16,984 nucleotides of DNA from JBAZYZ01 sp964366065 (GCA_964366065.1 CAYISF010000009.1:1-16984), one strand, 5' to 3'. Shown: positions 6,465-12,770, numbered from the stretch's first letter. Translations and numbers: made by a program. Notes: a model not told the origin generated them from the sequence alone.

Positions 6465-6503
6465 GATTTTTATAGTCGCTTCACTCCTTAAAAATCAGCC
6501 ATG
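6465..6503 (+). repeat. 39-nt leader repeat, copy 1 (ends at pilT ATG)
   Basis: Bases 6465-6503 match 7706-7744 at 37 of 39 positions; both copies end with the ATG of the following gene. The shared core is AGTCGCTTCACT. The flanks GATTTTTA and TTAAAAATC can pair to make a hairpin whose 3' base lies 6 nt from the start codon. There is no Shine-Dalgarno. Confidence 0.85.
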
Positions 6504-7565
6504 GACGATTACAAGCGCGAACTAGAAGAACTGATACTGTCCGTCATTCACGAGAACGGTTCGGATATCCATATTTCAACCGGGCGCCATCCGGCTATCC
6601 GCGTTTCAGGAGACCTGATTTATCTGGTGAAGCGGGACATCGTGACCAAAGAATCATCGCGCGGATTTTTGGAAGTGCTTTTGGATAAAGCGCAGATAGG
6701 GCGTTTTCTGGCAAATCAGGAAATTGATTTCGCCTACGATTACAAGGGGACGGCTCGCCTAAGGGGGAATGCTTATTTCCACCGCGGGGCGATTGGCATA
6801 GCACTCCGCCTTATTCCCAAAGTGAAGACCCTTGAAGAGTTAAATCTCCCGCCGGTTTTGGCGAACTTCGCCCGCAAGAAGCAGGGATTTTTTCTGGTGG
6901 TCGGCCCCGTCGGGCAAGGCAAATCAACGACGCTTGCCGCGCTTATTAATCTCATCAATAACGAGCGGACCGAACACATTATTACCATTGAAGATCCGAT
7001 AGAGTACGAATACGAGCAGAATCGTTCCATCATCGACCAGCGCGAAGTCGGCATAGATACGCGCGATTTTCAAACAGCTCTTAAGTCGGCGTTCCGCGAG
7101 GACGTAAATGTCATCATGGTCGGGGAAATGCGCAATCCCGAGACCATTGCTACCGCCGTGACGGCTGCCGAAACCGGCCACTTGGTGTTTTCCACTCTTC
7201 ACACCAACAATGCTTCGCAGACAATTGACCGTATAATTGATTCTTTCCCGGGGACGCAACAGGACCAGATTCGGGCGCAGCTTTCCGGCAGCTTGCTCGG
7301 CGTTTTCTCTCAGCGGCTTATCCCGCGCATCTCCGGAGGCGTTATTCCGTCGTACGAGCTCCTGATAAACAATAACGCCGTATCCAACCTGATTCGCGAG
7401 AAGAGAACGCATGAAGTTGACGTGGTCATTGAGACGAGTTCGGAATTGGGCATGGTTGACATGAATCGTTCACTTCTCGCGCTCATTGAAAAAGGGGAAA
7501 TTAGCGTGGAGAATGCTTACTTCCACTCGCTCAATCCGAAGGGCCTTGAGCGGATGTTAAAATAA
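6501..7565 (+). CDS. pilT: Type IV pilus retraction ATPase PilT
   Basis: This 354-residue cytoplasmic ATPase powers pilus retraction and, where present, DNA uptake and twitching. Motifs in order are Asp-box-like SDIHISTGRHPAIRVSGDL (from S21), Walker A GPVGQGKSTT (135-144), Walker B region VIMVGE with the catalytic E209, His box TGHLVFSTLHTN (225-236), and a C-terminal AVSNLIREKRTHEVD that matches the PilT AIRNLIRE motif and separates it from PilB. The family pattern DPD before Walker B is D201-V-N203, and the R-D after it is R211-N212. Length is typical. The ATG at 6501 immediately follows the 39-nt leader repeat shared with pilC; no Shine-Dalgarno is present. Confidence 0.95.
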   Translation: MDDYKRELEELILSVIHENGSDIHISTGRHPAIRVSGDLIYLVKRDIVTKESSRGFLEVLLDKAQIGRFLANQEIDFAYDYKGTARLRGNAYFHRGAIGIALRLIPKVKTLEELNLPPVLANFARKKQGFFLVVGPVGQGKSTTLAALINLINNERTEHIITIEDPIEYEYEQNRSIIDQREVGIDTRDFQTALKSAFREDVNVIMVGEMRNPETIATAVTAAETGHLVFSTLHTNNASQTIDRIIDSFPGTQQDQIRAQLSGSLLGVFSQRLIPRISGGVIPSYELLINNNAVSNLIREKRTHEVDVVIETSSELGMVDMNRSLLALIEKGEISVENAYFHSLNPKGLERMLK

Positions 7566-7595
7566 AATAACGAACGTAGTGAGTATATTTTATTT
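7560..7595 (+). terminator. A/T-rich hairpin at the end of pilT (weak)
   Basis: AAATAAAATA (7560-7569) overlaps the pilT stop codon and pairs with TATTTTATTT (7586-7595) around a 16-nt loop. The stem is A/T only, so it would be weak. It could be a terminator or chance in an A/T-rich spacer. Confidence 0.35.
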
Positions 7596-7598
7596 AAG

Positions 7599-7700
7599 CC
7601 AGCCCTAATTTTACGGAAATAAAAGAAAATGAGATTATGGAAAATTTAATCACAACAGGCCATAAAAAGAAATTAAAGACCTCGGTGAAATTAGGGCTGG
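7599..7700. repeat. Inverted-repeat element E4 upstream of pilC
   Basis: CCAGCCCTAATTTTAC (7599-7614) pairs with GTGAAATTAGGGCTGG (7685-7700): 15 Watson-Crick pairs plus one G-U pair at the same relative place as in E3. The loop holds ATAAAAGAAAATGAG (7619-7633) and the micro-ORF shared with E1. The left arm is close to that of E5 (CCAGCCCCAATTTTGC). Confidence 0.82.
7629..7649 (+). other. Possible 6-codon micro-ORF (MRLWKI) in element E4
   Basis: ATG at 7629 opens MRLWKI and a TAA stop. It corresponds to VKLWKIV in E1 and shares the 12-nt DNA core ATTATGGAAAAT. Unlike the E1 copy it has no GAGGAG in front. Translation is unproven. Confidence 0.3.
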
Positions 7701-7705
7701 ATCAT

Positions 7706-7744
7706 GATTTTAATAGTCGCTTCACTCTTTAAAAATCAGCCATG
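7706..7744 (+). repeat. 39-nt leader repeat, copy 2 (ends at pilC ATG)
   Basis: This second copy of the leader before pilT differs at two positions. TGATTTTAA and TTAAAAATCA on either side of the AGTCGCTTCACT core can pair with one bulge. It directly precedes pilC and follows element E4, so element plus leader form a repeated composite unit of about 145-150 bp upstream of both genes. Confidence 0.85.
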
Positions 7745-9081
7745 ATTTTTTCATATAAAGCGATAGACGATAAAGGCGAAGAAAAGGAAGGCACTATAGA
7801 TGCCATGAACAACGACCTGGCCGTGGGGGGGGGCGGGCGGCCCCCGCGCGGCGGCGTTGGCAGGAATGTGGAGAGTGGAGAAACTGATTTATATGGTGTC
7901 GGGGGTCGNNNNNNNNNNTATCTTTATCTGAATTTATCCCTTCTAAAAAAATCGCGGCGCTCCCGCGCCGCGGACTGGTTATCGTTTCCATAAAGGGTCA
8001 GGAACAAAAAGGATTTTCCGCTTTGGCCGGAATGTCTCTTTTCCGCCGCGTTTCGTTAAAGGATATAGTTATTTTGTCACGCCAAATTGCCACCCTCTTT
8101 GAAGCGCAGGTATCGGCGCTTAAAACCTTCAAGATGCTCGCTTCGGAAACGGAGAACCCGCTTCTTCGGGAGAAATTAACCATTCTTTCCGACGATGTGC
8201 AGGGCGGCCTTTCTATTTCGGCCGCCATGGCGAAACACCCCGAGGTTTTTTCAGATTTCTACGTCAATATGGTGACGGCGGGCGAGGAATCCGGCAAGCT
8301 TTCGCAGACCTTTAATTATCTGGCCGATTATCTGGACAGATACTACGAACTTAATTCCAGAACCAAGAATGCGCTCATTTATCCGGCATTCGTGGTCGGC
8401 ACCTTTATTTTAGTGATGACTCTGATGATGACCGTGGTTATTCCGAAACTCTCCGATATTTTAAAAGACACCGGACAAGCCCCTCCCATATACACCCAGG
8501 TGGTTATCGGCATCAGTAATTTTTTGGTCACCTATGGTCCGTTTCTCTTGATTATTCTGGTTTTGGCGGGAATCTATTTTTGGCGGACCCAATATACGAA
8601 AGGAGGCAGAGAGTATATAGACAAACTTAAGATAACGGTGCCGTTCGTAAAGGAACTTTATATCAAACTCTATCTTGCCCGTATTGCGGACAATACTGAC
8701 ACAATGCTCACTGCCGGTATTTCCGCCGTGCGTGCGATGGAGATAAGCTCGGTGGTGGTGGGAAACAAAATTTTTGAGGAAATACTGAAGCAAGCGGCAG
8801 AAGATGTGAAGGGAGGGGTGTCTTTGTCCGACGCTCTCTATAAGCACGAGGAAATTCCGAACATCATGATTCAGATGATTAAAGTCGGCGAAGAGACAGG
8901 CGAACTTGCGTTTATCATGCGGACGGTGGCGCGCTTTTATAAGCGCGAGGTTGATAACGCGCTGGATACGCTGGTCGGACTGATAGAGCCGATTATGATT
9001 GTTATGCTGGGCGGGGGAGTGGCGATTCTTCTCGCCTCTATTCTTATTCCGATTTACAATATAGCTTCGACTGGATTCTAG
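7742..9081 (+). CDS. pilC: Type IV pilus platform protein PilC, interrupted by an assembly gap
   Basis: The N-terminus (7742-7825: MIFSYKAIDDKGEEKEGTID and on to NNDLAV) is typical PilC. The frame then runs into G/C-rich low-quality sequence and ten Ns (7909-7918), and resumes in another frame from about 7954 (AALPRRGLVIVS) to the stop at 9079-9081. Joining 7742-7825 to 7954-9078 gives 403 residues, the normal PilC length, with a continuous family pattern (DLAV-AALPRRGLVIVS). The body has two T2SSF repeats and three membrane helices, encoded near 8371-8446, 8500-8583 and 8980-9066. PilC is the inner-membrane platform on which PilB and PilT act. The TTG at 8023 is internal, not a start. I regard the break as an artefact, not a pseudogene. 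Confidence 0.9.
7826..7953. other. Misassembled or low-quality stretch with 10-N gap
   Basis: Bases 7826-7908 open with a run of nine G and G/C-rich sequence that looks like an error-laden copy of the true downstream sequence (GGCGGCGCTCCCGCGCCGCGG). The Ns are at 7909-7918, and 7919-7953 encode residues not expected in PilC. The real sequence here contains the hairpin GGCGC-TCCC-GCGCC, a likely sequencing obstacle. Confidence 0.75.
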
Positions 9082-9409
9082 TGAAAAACAACGATCCGAC
9101 CTCGGGGCGGGGAGTATGTTTTTCCTAACCCCAGCCCCAATTTTGCGTCTAGCGAGACATGCGAAGCGCGAGTGGCGAATAGCCACTTACGGTTCGGGGC
9201 ACAGCGCTTCGCCCATAAAGGGAACTGCCTATTCGGCAGACGCACTGCGCAGAACAGTTGGGGGCAAAATTGGAGCGGGGTACTCAATTTTGCAGCTACT
9301 CGCCGTTTACAACGGTTCGTAGGCAAAATTAGCATTTATCCACACACCTCATATGCGAGAACTGGCGCCGTGGTATAATAAAGGAGATTAAAAATATTTA
9401 GATATTCCT
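9082..9409 (+). promoter_or_regulatory. Structured 328-nt pilC-pilA spacer with inverted-repeat element E5
   Basis: No gene is seen here. CCCCAGCCCCAATTTTGC (9129-9146) pairs with GCAAAATTGGAGCGGGG (9264-9280), closing a region with nested stems: GCGAAGCGC (9161-9169) with GCGCTTCGC (9204-9212), AGTGGC (9171-9176) with GCCACT (9182-9187), and CTGCC (9225-9229) with GGCAG (9235-9239). A second hairpin follows: AATTTTGC (9286-9293) with GCAAAATT (9323-9330), enclosing CTAC/GTAG and CCGTT/AACGG. The G-rich GGGGCGGGG (9104-9112) can also pair with CCCCAGCCCC (9129-9138). The same arms therefore have more than one partner. The pilA promoter lies downstream of all of this. Confidence 0.65.
9371..9379 (+). 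promoter_or_regulatory. Extended -10 promoter for pilA
   Basis: TGGTATAAT (9371-9379) is a perfect extended -10 element. Transcription would begin near 9386, giving a leader of about 24 nt before the pilA ATG at 9410. AAGGAG at 9382-9386 lies at the predicted start, too far from the ATG to serve as a ribosome binding site. No good -35 box is seen. This is the strongest promoter match in the window, fitting a highly expressed major pilin. Confidence 0.75.
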
Positions 9410-9952
9410 ATGATAAAAACACGAAATCAAGGGTTTACCCTTATTGAACTTTTAGTCGTCATCGCCATCATCGGTTTGCTTTCCACCATCGTCGTGGCCT
9501 CCCTCTCTACCGTCCGCAAGAAGGCCCGTGATGCCAAGCGTGTGGCGGATACTAAATCCCTTGAGTTAGCCATGGAGGTCTTTTTTGACACCAATCGGCG
9601 CTATCCGGACGCAACGGAAGTTGGAACCGGCGGTACGGTGCCGCTTGTACCGACTTACATTTCAGCACTGGCAAAAGATCCTCTAGGTTCCAACTATAAA
9701 TATGTGGCCTGCGGTACGGCTGGCGCCGCTTCCGGTTTCCACTTGGGCGCGTCGCTTGAAGATGTTGCCAATCAGGCGCTCGGAACTGATTCGGATTTTT
9801 ATAACACCACGACCTGCGCGGCTGATTTCCGCGGACTTAGTACGAATGCTCCGTCTACTGTTAGCACGGATTACGCGTGCAGTTCGGCAGCAGATGGTGT
9901 GGCTTACGGCAGTCCTGGAGCTACGGAAACCTGTTACGATATTAAACGATAG
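9410..9952 (+). CDS. pilA: Major type IV pilin PilA
   Basis: This 180-residue prepilin has a short basic leader (MIKTRNQG, 8 residues), cleavage expected between G8 and F9, and the canonical hydrophobic helix FTLIELLVVIAIIGLLSTIVVASL with the conserved Glu at mature position 5 (E13). The globular part has four cysteines in its second half (in ACGT, TTCA, YACS and ETCY), allowing two disulfides. PilD would cleave and methylate it; PilB and PilC would assemble it. It is framed by its own extended -10 promoter and a very strong terminator, so it is probably monocistronic and highly expressed, which supports calling it the major pilin. Confidence 0.93.
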   Translation: MIKTRNQGFTLIELLVVIAIIGLLSTIVVASLSTVRKKARDAKRVADTKSLELAMEVFFDTNRRYPDATEVGTGGTVPLVPTYISALAKDPLGSNYKYVACGTAGAASGFHLGASLEDVANQALGTDSDFYNTTTCAADFRGLSTNAPSTVSTDYACSSAADGVAYGSPGATETCYDIKR

Positions 9953-9961
9953 GAACTTTTT

Positions 9962-10004
9962 ATAGGAAAAGCCCCTCCGCCTAAGGCGGAGGGGCTTTTC
10001 CTAT
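9962..10004. terminator. Strong intrinsic terminator after pilA
   Basis: ATAGGAAAAGCCCCTCCGCC (9962-9981) and its exact reverse complement (9985-10004) form a perfect 20-bp stem with a TAA loop. A G/C-rich core (GCCCCTCCGCC) is followed by CTTTTCCTAT on the plus strand, with an A-tract on the other arm, so it could work in both directions. It isolates pilA from pilD. Confidence 0.92.
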
Positions 10005-10012
10005 GTTAGAAT
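10004..10012 (+). promoter_or_regulatory. Extended -10 promoter for pilD, predicted leaderless start
   Basis: TGTTAGAAT (10004-10012) is an extended -10 box starting at the last base of the pilA terminator. Transcription would start about 7 nt downstream, at 10019-10020, which is the A of the pilD ATG. Confidence 0.5.
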
Positions 10013-10019
10013 ATTAGCA

Positions 10020-10832
10020 ATGGTCGGGCTTGTATTACTTCTTGCTTTTATTTTTGGCGCCGTCATCGGAAGTTTTTTGAACGTGTTTATCTTCCGCTAC
10101 AATACGGGAAAAAATGTCGGCGGCCGTTCAAAATGTCTTCATTGCGGAGCGACGCTTTCCTGGCGGGAACTCATCCCTCTTGTAAGTTTTATAGTTCAGG
10201 GCGGACGGTGCCGTAGTTGCGGCGCTGCCATATCGCGGCAGTACCCGATAGTAGAATTTATTACCGGTATTGTTTTTTTGGCTGTGGCGTATAAAGAATT
10301 AATTGTGCCTGTGGGCGGCCTTGTTCAGAGTTTTCAATTTTCATCCTATATTCTTTATTCTTTATTCTATATTCTTGCATTCTGCCTTCTCATTGCCATC
10401 ACCGCGTATGACATCCGGCACAAAATAATTCCGAACGGTCCCGTTTGGGCTCTCACTTTTATTTCTTTGGTAAAAGTGTTTACCCCGCTTGCGTTCGGTT
10501 CTACTTTCTTGTATTCGGATATTTTGGCCGGACCTTTTCTCGCATTACCTTTTGCTCTCATATGGATTCTTTCCGGCGGACGGGCTATGGGGCTGGGCGA
10601 TGCGAAACTTGCGCTTGGTTTGGGATGGATGCTAGGCCTTTCAAATGGCGTTTCCGCCCTTCTTCTCTCTTTTTGGATAGGAGGCGCAGTCGGTGTTTAT
10701 TTGCTGCTTCGCCATAGGACTCGGTTTACCATGAAGAGTGAATTGCCATTCGCCCCGTTTCTTGCCCTCTCCGCATTTTTGGCATTTTTGTTTAACTTTG
10801 ATTTTTTCGGGTTAACGAATTTCTTTTCGTAA
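10020..10832 (+). CDS. pilD: Prepilin peptidase / N-methyltransferase PilD
   Basis: This 270-residue polytopic membrane protein cleaves the Gly-Phe bond of prepilins and methylates the new N-terminus. The N-terminal module has the zinc tetracysteine C39-x2-C42 and C64-x2-C67 between the first helix (2-26) and the next. The two catalytic aspartates of the A24 aspartyl protease family are D131 (ITAYDIRHKIIP) and D194 (GLGDAKLALG). The hydrophobic profile fits about seven or eight membrane helices. Its substrates PilA and the four minor pilins flank it. A heptamer array (10343-10377) codes for part of the loop before the first catalytic aspartate. The start at 10020 coincides with the predicted transcription start. 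Three nt separate its stop from the next ORF. Confidence 0.95.
   Translation: MVGLVLLLAFIFGAVIGSFLNVFIFRYNTGKNVGGRSKCLHCGATLSWRELIPLVSFIVQGGRCRSCGAAISRQYPIVEFITGIVFLAVAYKELIVPVGGLVQSFQFSSYILYSLFYILAFCLLIAITAYDIRHKIIPNGPVWALTFISLVKVFTPLAFGSTFLYSDILAGPFLALPFALIWILSGGRAMGLGDAKLALGLGWMLGLSNGVSALLLSFWIGGAVGVYLLLRHRTRFTMKSELPFAPFLALSAFLAFLFNFDFFGLTNFFS
10343..10377. repeat. Degenerate heptamer array inside pilD
   Basis: Units ATCCTAT, ATTCTTT, ATTCTTT, ATTCTAT and ATTCTTG follow one another with a 7-bp period. They encode the hydrophobic stretch SSYILYSLFYILAF. The unit departs from the RACYWNN consensus of the other arrays, so membership in the same family is less certain. Confidence 0.55.
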
Positions 10833-10835
10833 AAA

Positions 10836-11513
10836 ATGACATTACTTACTTTTCTTAAGACTAAAAATTTACCCGCCAAAATTTTTGTCGAACAAAAACT
10901 TAGGCGGGCGAGAAAACTAAAAACCAACCAAGGATTCACGATTATTGAAATGGTCGTGGTAGTCGGCATCTTTGCCTTACTCTCCGGCGTTATTTTTTCA
11001 GGTTTTAACGATTTCAGCGTCAAAGCATCCTTGGACAACCTGACTCATCAGGTGGCGCTTATCATTCGCGAAGCTCAAGTATATGGCATCAGTGTTTCTC
11101 AATCATCTCCCCAGCAGTTCAAGGGTTATGGCGCTTATTTTTCCGTGGAGACGCCGGGCAATCAGAAGAACTTTTTCCTTTTCAATGATAAGAATCAGAA
11201 TGAGACGTATGATTCTGGGGTTGGAAGTCCTTGTGACGGGTCGGATGAATGTATTGAGAAAGTTTCCATAAAAACCGGTGATATGGTTGAAAAGATACGG
11301 GCGCGGGAAAAGACAGACATTCTAAACACCCTTTCGCTAAAAGAAGTGCACATTGTTTTTACCCGCCCGAATCCGGACGCGAACATTTTAGGGATTGACT
11401 TGAGTAATAACCAGTTTGATAATCTCGCGGATGTGGAAATTTATCTTATCTCGCCGCGCGGGGCGGAAAAGAGGGTGGTGGTGTGGTCGACTGGGCAGAT
11501 CGCGGTGGAATAA
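10836..11513 (+). CDS. Minor pilin, FimT/GspH-like
   Basis: This 225-residue prepilin-like protein has the peptidase site NQG-FTIIEMVVVVGIFALLSGVIF, cleavage after G33 and Glu at mature position 5 (E38). The order of the four minor pilins, and the DNA-uptake/GspH-like mature N-terminus with FSVKASLDNLTHQVALIIREAQ, suggest the FimT/GspH class, probably part of the pilus-tip initiation complex. The leader is unusually long at 33 residues; no in-frame ATG, GTG or TTG lies closer to the cleavage site. The leader-coding DNA contains a hairpin (10872-10908). The ATG is 3 nt after the pilD stop, so the two genes are likely co-transcribed. Confidence 0.85.
   Translation: MTLLTFLKTKNLPAKIFVEQKLRRARKLKTNQGFTIIEMVVVVGIFALLSGVIFSGFNDFSVKASLDNLTHQVALIIREAQVYGISVSQSSPQQFKGYGAYFSVETPGNQKNFFLFNDKNQNETYDSGVGSPCDGSDECIEKVSIKTGDMVEKIRAREKTDILNTLSLKEVHIVFTRPNPDANILGIDLSNNQFDNLADVEIYLISPRGAEKRVVVWSTGQIAVE
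10872..10908. repeat. Hairpin in the leader-coding part of the GspH-like gene
   Basis: CCCGCC (10872-10877) pairs with GGCGGG (10903-10908) and TTTTTGT (10882-10888) pairs with ACAAAAA (10892-10898), leaving a 3-nt loop. It encodes residues 13-24 of the leader, upstream of the cleavage site, where extra sequence is harmless. Confidence 0.7.
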
Positions 11514-11518
11514 AAAAC

Positions 11519-11604
11519 GTAAAATGTAAAACTTAAAGCGTAAAATATGAAATTCAAAAAGATGAAGAATTTTCTCTCGACTTTCGACTTTCGACTTTCG
11601 ACTA
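11519..11604. repeat. Heptamer arrays upstream of and inside the GspJ-like gene
   Basis: Four degenerate units (GTAAAAT, GTAAAAC, TTAAAGC, GTAAAAT; 11519-11546) end exactly at the ATG at 11547. A second array (TCGACTT three times, then TCGACTA; 11577-11604) encodes residues 11-20 of the leader peptide. Since 7 is not a multiple of 3, gain or loss of one unit in the second array would shift the reading frame. Confidence 0.85.
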
Positions 11605-12191
11605 CTGGCGGTTATTCTTTGGTAGAAATGCTGGTCGCGGTGGCTATTTTTACCATCGTGGCCATGGTTTCCATCTCTGCCCTCATTTCCATTAATGATG
11701 CCAACAAAAAAGCCCAGACCATGAGGGCAATCATTGATAACCTGAATTTCGCCACGGAAAATATGGCAAGGAATCTCCGTGTCGGAACAACCTACCATTG
11801 TGACTACACCAATCTTTTGGCCCCCTTAAGCCAACCGCTTGATTGCGCCTCATCCGGCGCGGGGAGCATTGCCTTCGAAGCATATAATGGCGACTCGGCG
11901 AATCCAAACGACCAGGTGGTGTATTCACTGAACTCAAACGGCCAAATTATGAAGTCGGTGAATTCTGGAGGAACCTTTTTACCGCTGACACCATACAACG
12001 GAGAGCTTGCTCCGGAGCTCCAGCCCCTTACGATTGACTATCTCCGTTTCTATGTAACCGGAGCTCTCCCCGGCGACAATTTGCAGCCGCGGGTGGTTAT
12101 AGTTATCGGAGGCACGGCCCGCTATAGCAGCCAAATTCAAACCAAGTTTCAAATACAAACAAGCGTATCGGAGCGCCGAATAGATTCATAG
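11547..12191 (+). CDS. Minor pilin, PilW/GspJ-like
   Basis: This 214-residue prepilin-like protein has a 22-residue leader, then the peptidase site TTGG-YSLVEMLVAVAIFTIVAMVSISAL with Glu at mature position 5 (E27). Mature residue 1 is Tyr rather than the usual Phe or Met, which the peptidase often tolerates. The segment NATEN-like FATENMARNLRVGTTYHCD after the helix, and position third from the end of the minor pilin group, fit PilW/GspJ. Residues 11-20 are encoded by four TCGACTT heptamers. The start at 11547 gives a basic MKFKKMKN N-terminus. It is followed 3 nt later by the next minor pilin. Confidence 0.83.
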   Translation: MKFKKMKNFLSTFDFRLSTTGGYSLVEMLVAVAIFTIVAMVSISALISINDANKKAQTMRAIIDNLNFATENMARNLRVGTTYHCDYTNLLAPLSQPLDCASSGAGSIAFEAYNGDSANPNDQVVYSLNSNGQIMKSVNSGGTFLPLTPYNGELAPELQPLTIDYLRFYVTGALPGDNLQPRVVIVIGGTARYSSQIQTKFQIQTSVSERRIDS

Positions 12192-12194
12192 TTT

Positions 12195-12770
12195 ATGAAC
12201 CTACAACCTACAACCTACAACCTACAACCTAACCGCGGTTTTACTTTGGTTGAAACACTGGTGGCCATTTTCGTGATGATGGTAGCTATTGTCGCGCCAA
12301 TGTCCATAGCATCCCAGGCGCTTTCCACTGCCCGCTACGCCAAAGAGCAGGTTACGGCGTTTTACCTGGCGCAGGAAGGGATTGAACTCGTTCGGGATAT
12401 CCGAGGGAACAATGTTATTTCCGGAGCAGCCGTATGGAACGAAGGAACTCTCGGGCTTTCCTCTCCTGGATCGGAGAATTATTGTTATTCCACGAACGGC
12501 TGTTATATAGAAGCTAAAGACCTGGCAGTTCAGAATTGTTCCGGTATTTGTCCTGTTTTGAACATTGATTTAAATCAGCTCGACCCCGACTTTGGTATAT
12601 ATACCTACAGCTTGATTGGAACTAACCCGTCGCAATTCGCGCGGACCATCCGGATAACAAAGTTGAGTTCGACGGAAATCAGTGTTTCCTCAACCGTTTC
12701 ATGGGCAAGCGGGGCAATCGGCGGTACGCGGTTATTTACGATTACCGATAATCTTTTAAATTGGCAATAA
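12195..12770 (+). CDS. Minor pilin, PilV/GspI-like
   Basis: This 191-residue prepilin-like protein has the leader MNLQPTTYNLQPNRG, cleavage after G15, and the helix FTLVETLVAIFVMMVAIVAPMS with Glu at mature position 5 (E20). The motif TAFYLAQEGIELVRDIRGNN after the helix is characteristic of PilV/GspI-like proteins in Patescibacteria. Most of the leader is encoded by four perfect CTACAAC heptamers, so it carries only one positive charge, unlike normal prepilin leaders. The ATG is 3 nt after the previous stop, and the stop (TAA, 12768-12770) overlaps the next ATG by one base. Confidence 0.85.
   Translation: MNLQPTTYNLQPNRGFTLVETLVAIFVMMVAIVAPMSIASQALSTARYAKEQVTAFYLAQEGIELVRDIRGNNVISGAAVWNEGTLGLSSPGSENYCYSTNGCYIEAKDLAVQNCSGICPVLNIDLNQLDPDFGIYTYSLIGTNPSQFARTIRITKLSSTEISVSSTVSWASGAIGGTRLFTITDNLLNWQ
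12201..12228. repeat. Perfect heptamer array in the PilV-like leader
   Basis: Four exact copies of CTACAAC (rotation AACCTAC) start two codons after the ATG and end before the cleavage site. This is the most perfect array in the window. Slipped-strand change by one unit would put the pilin out of frame. Confidence 0.95.

Noticed and set aside
7826..7918. Real insertion sequence or novel domain in pilC
   Set aside because: The stretch is short, has a homopolymer G run and Ns, lacks repeats at its ends, and removing it restores normal PilC.
8023..9081. Separate shorter gene starting with TTG at 8023
   Set aside because: The frame is open upstream to at least 7921 and the upstream residues (AALPRRGLVIVS) are conserved PilC sequence; this is the body of pilC.
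9116..9378. Two overlapping 68-codon ORFs in the pilC-pilA spacer
   Set aside because: They consist of the palindromic arms of element E5 and resemble no protein; a structured spacer explains them.
9382..9386. AAGGAG as Shine-Dalgarno for pilA
   Set aside because: It is about 24 nt from the ATG and coincides with the predicted transcription start.
12195..12235. CRISPR-like array
   Set aside because: The repeats are 7 bp and contiguous without spacers, and no cas gene is present.
12761..12769. TTG start for the PilX/GspK-like gene
   Set aside because: An ATG at 12770 overlapping the previous stop, or the GTG at 12905, are both better; the TTG lies inside the end of the upstream coding sequence.
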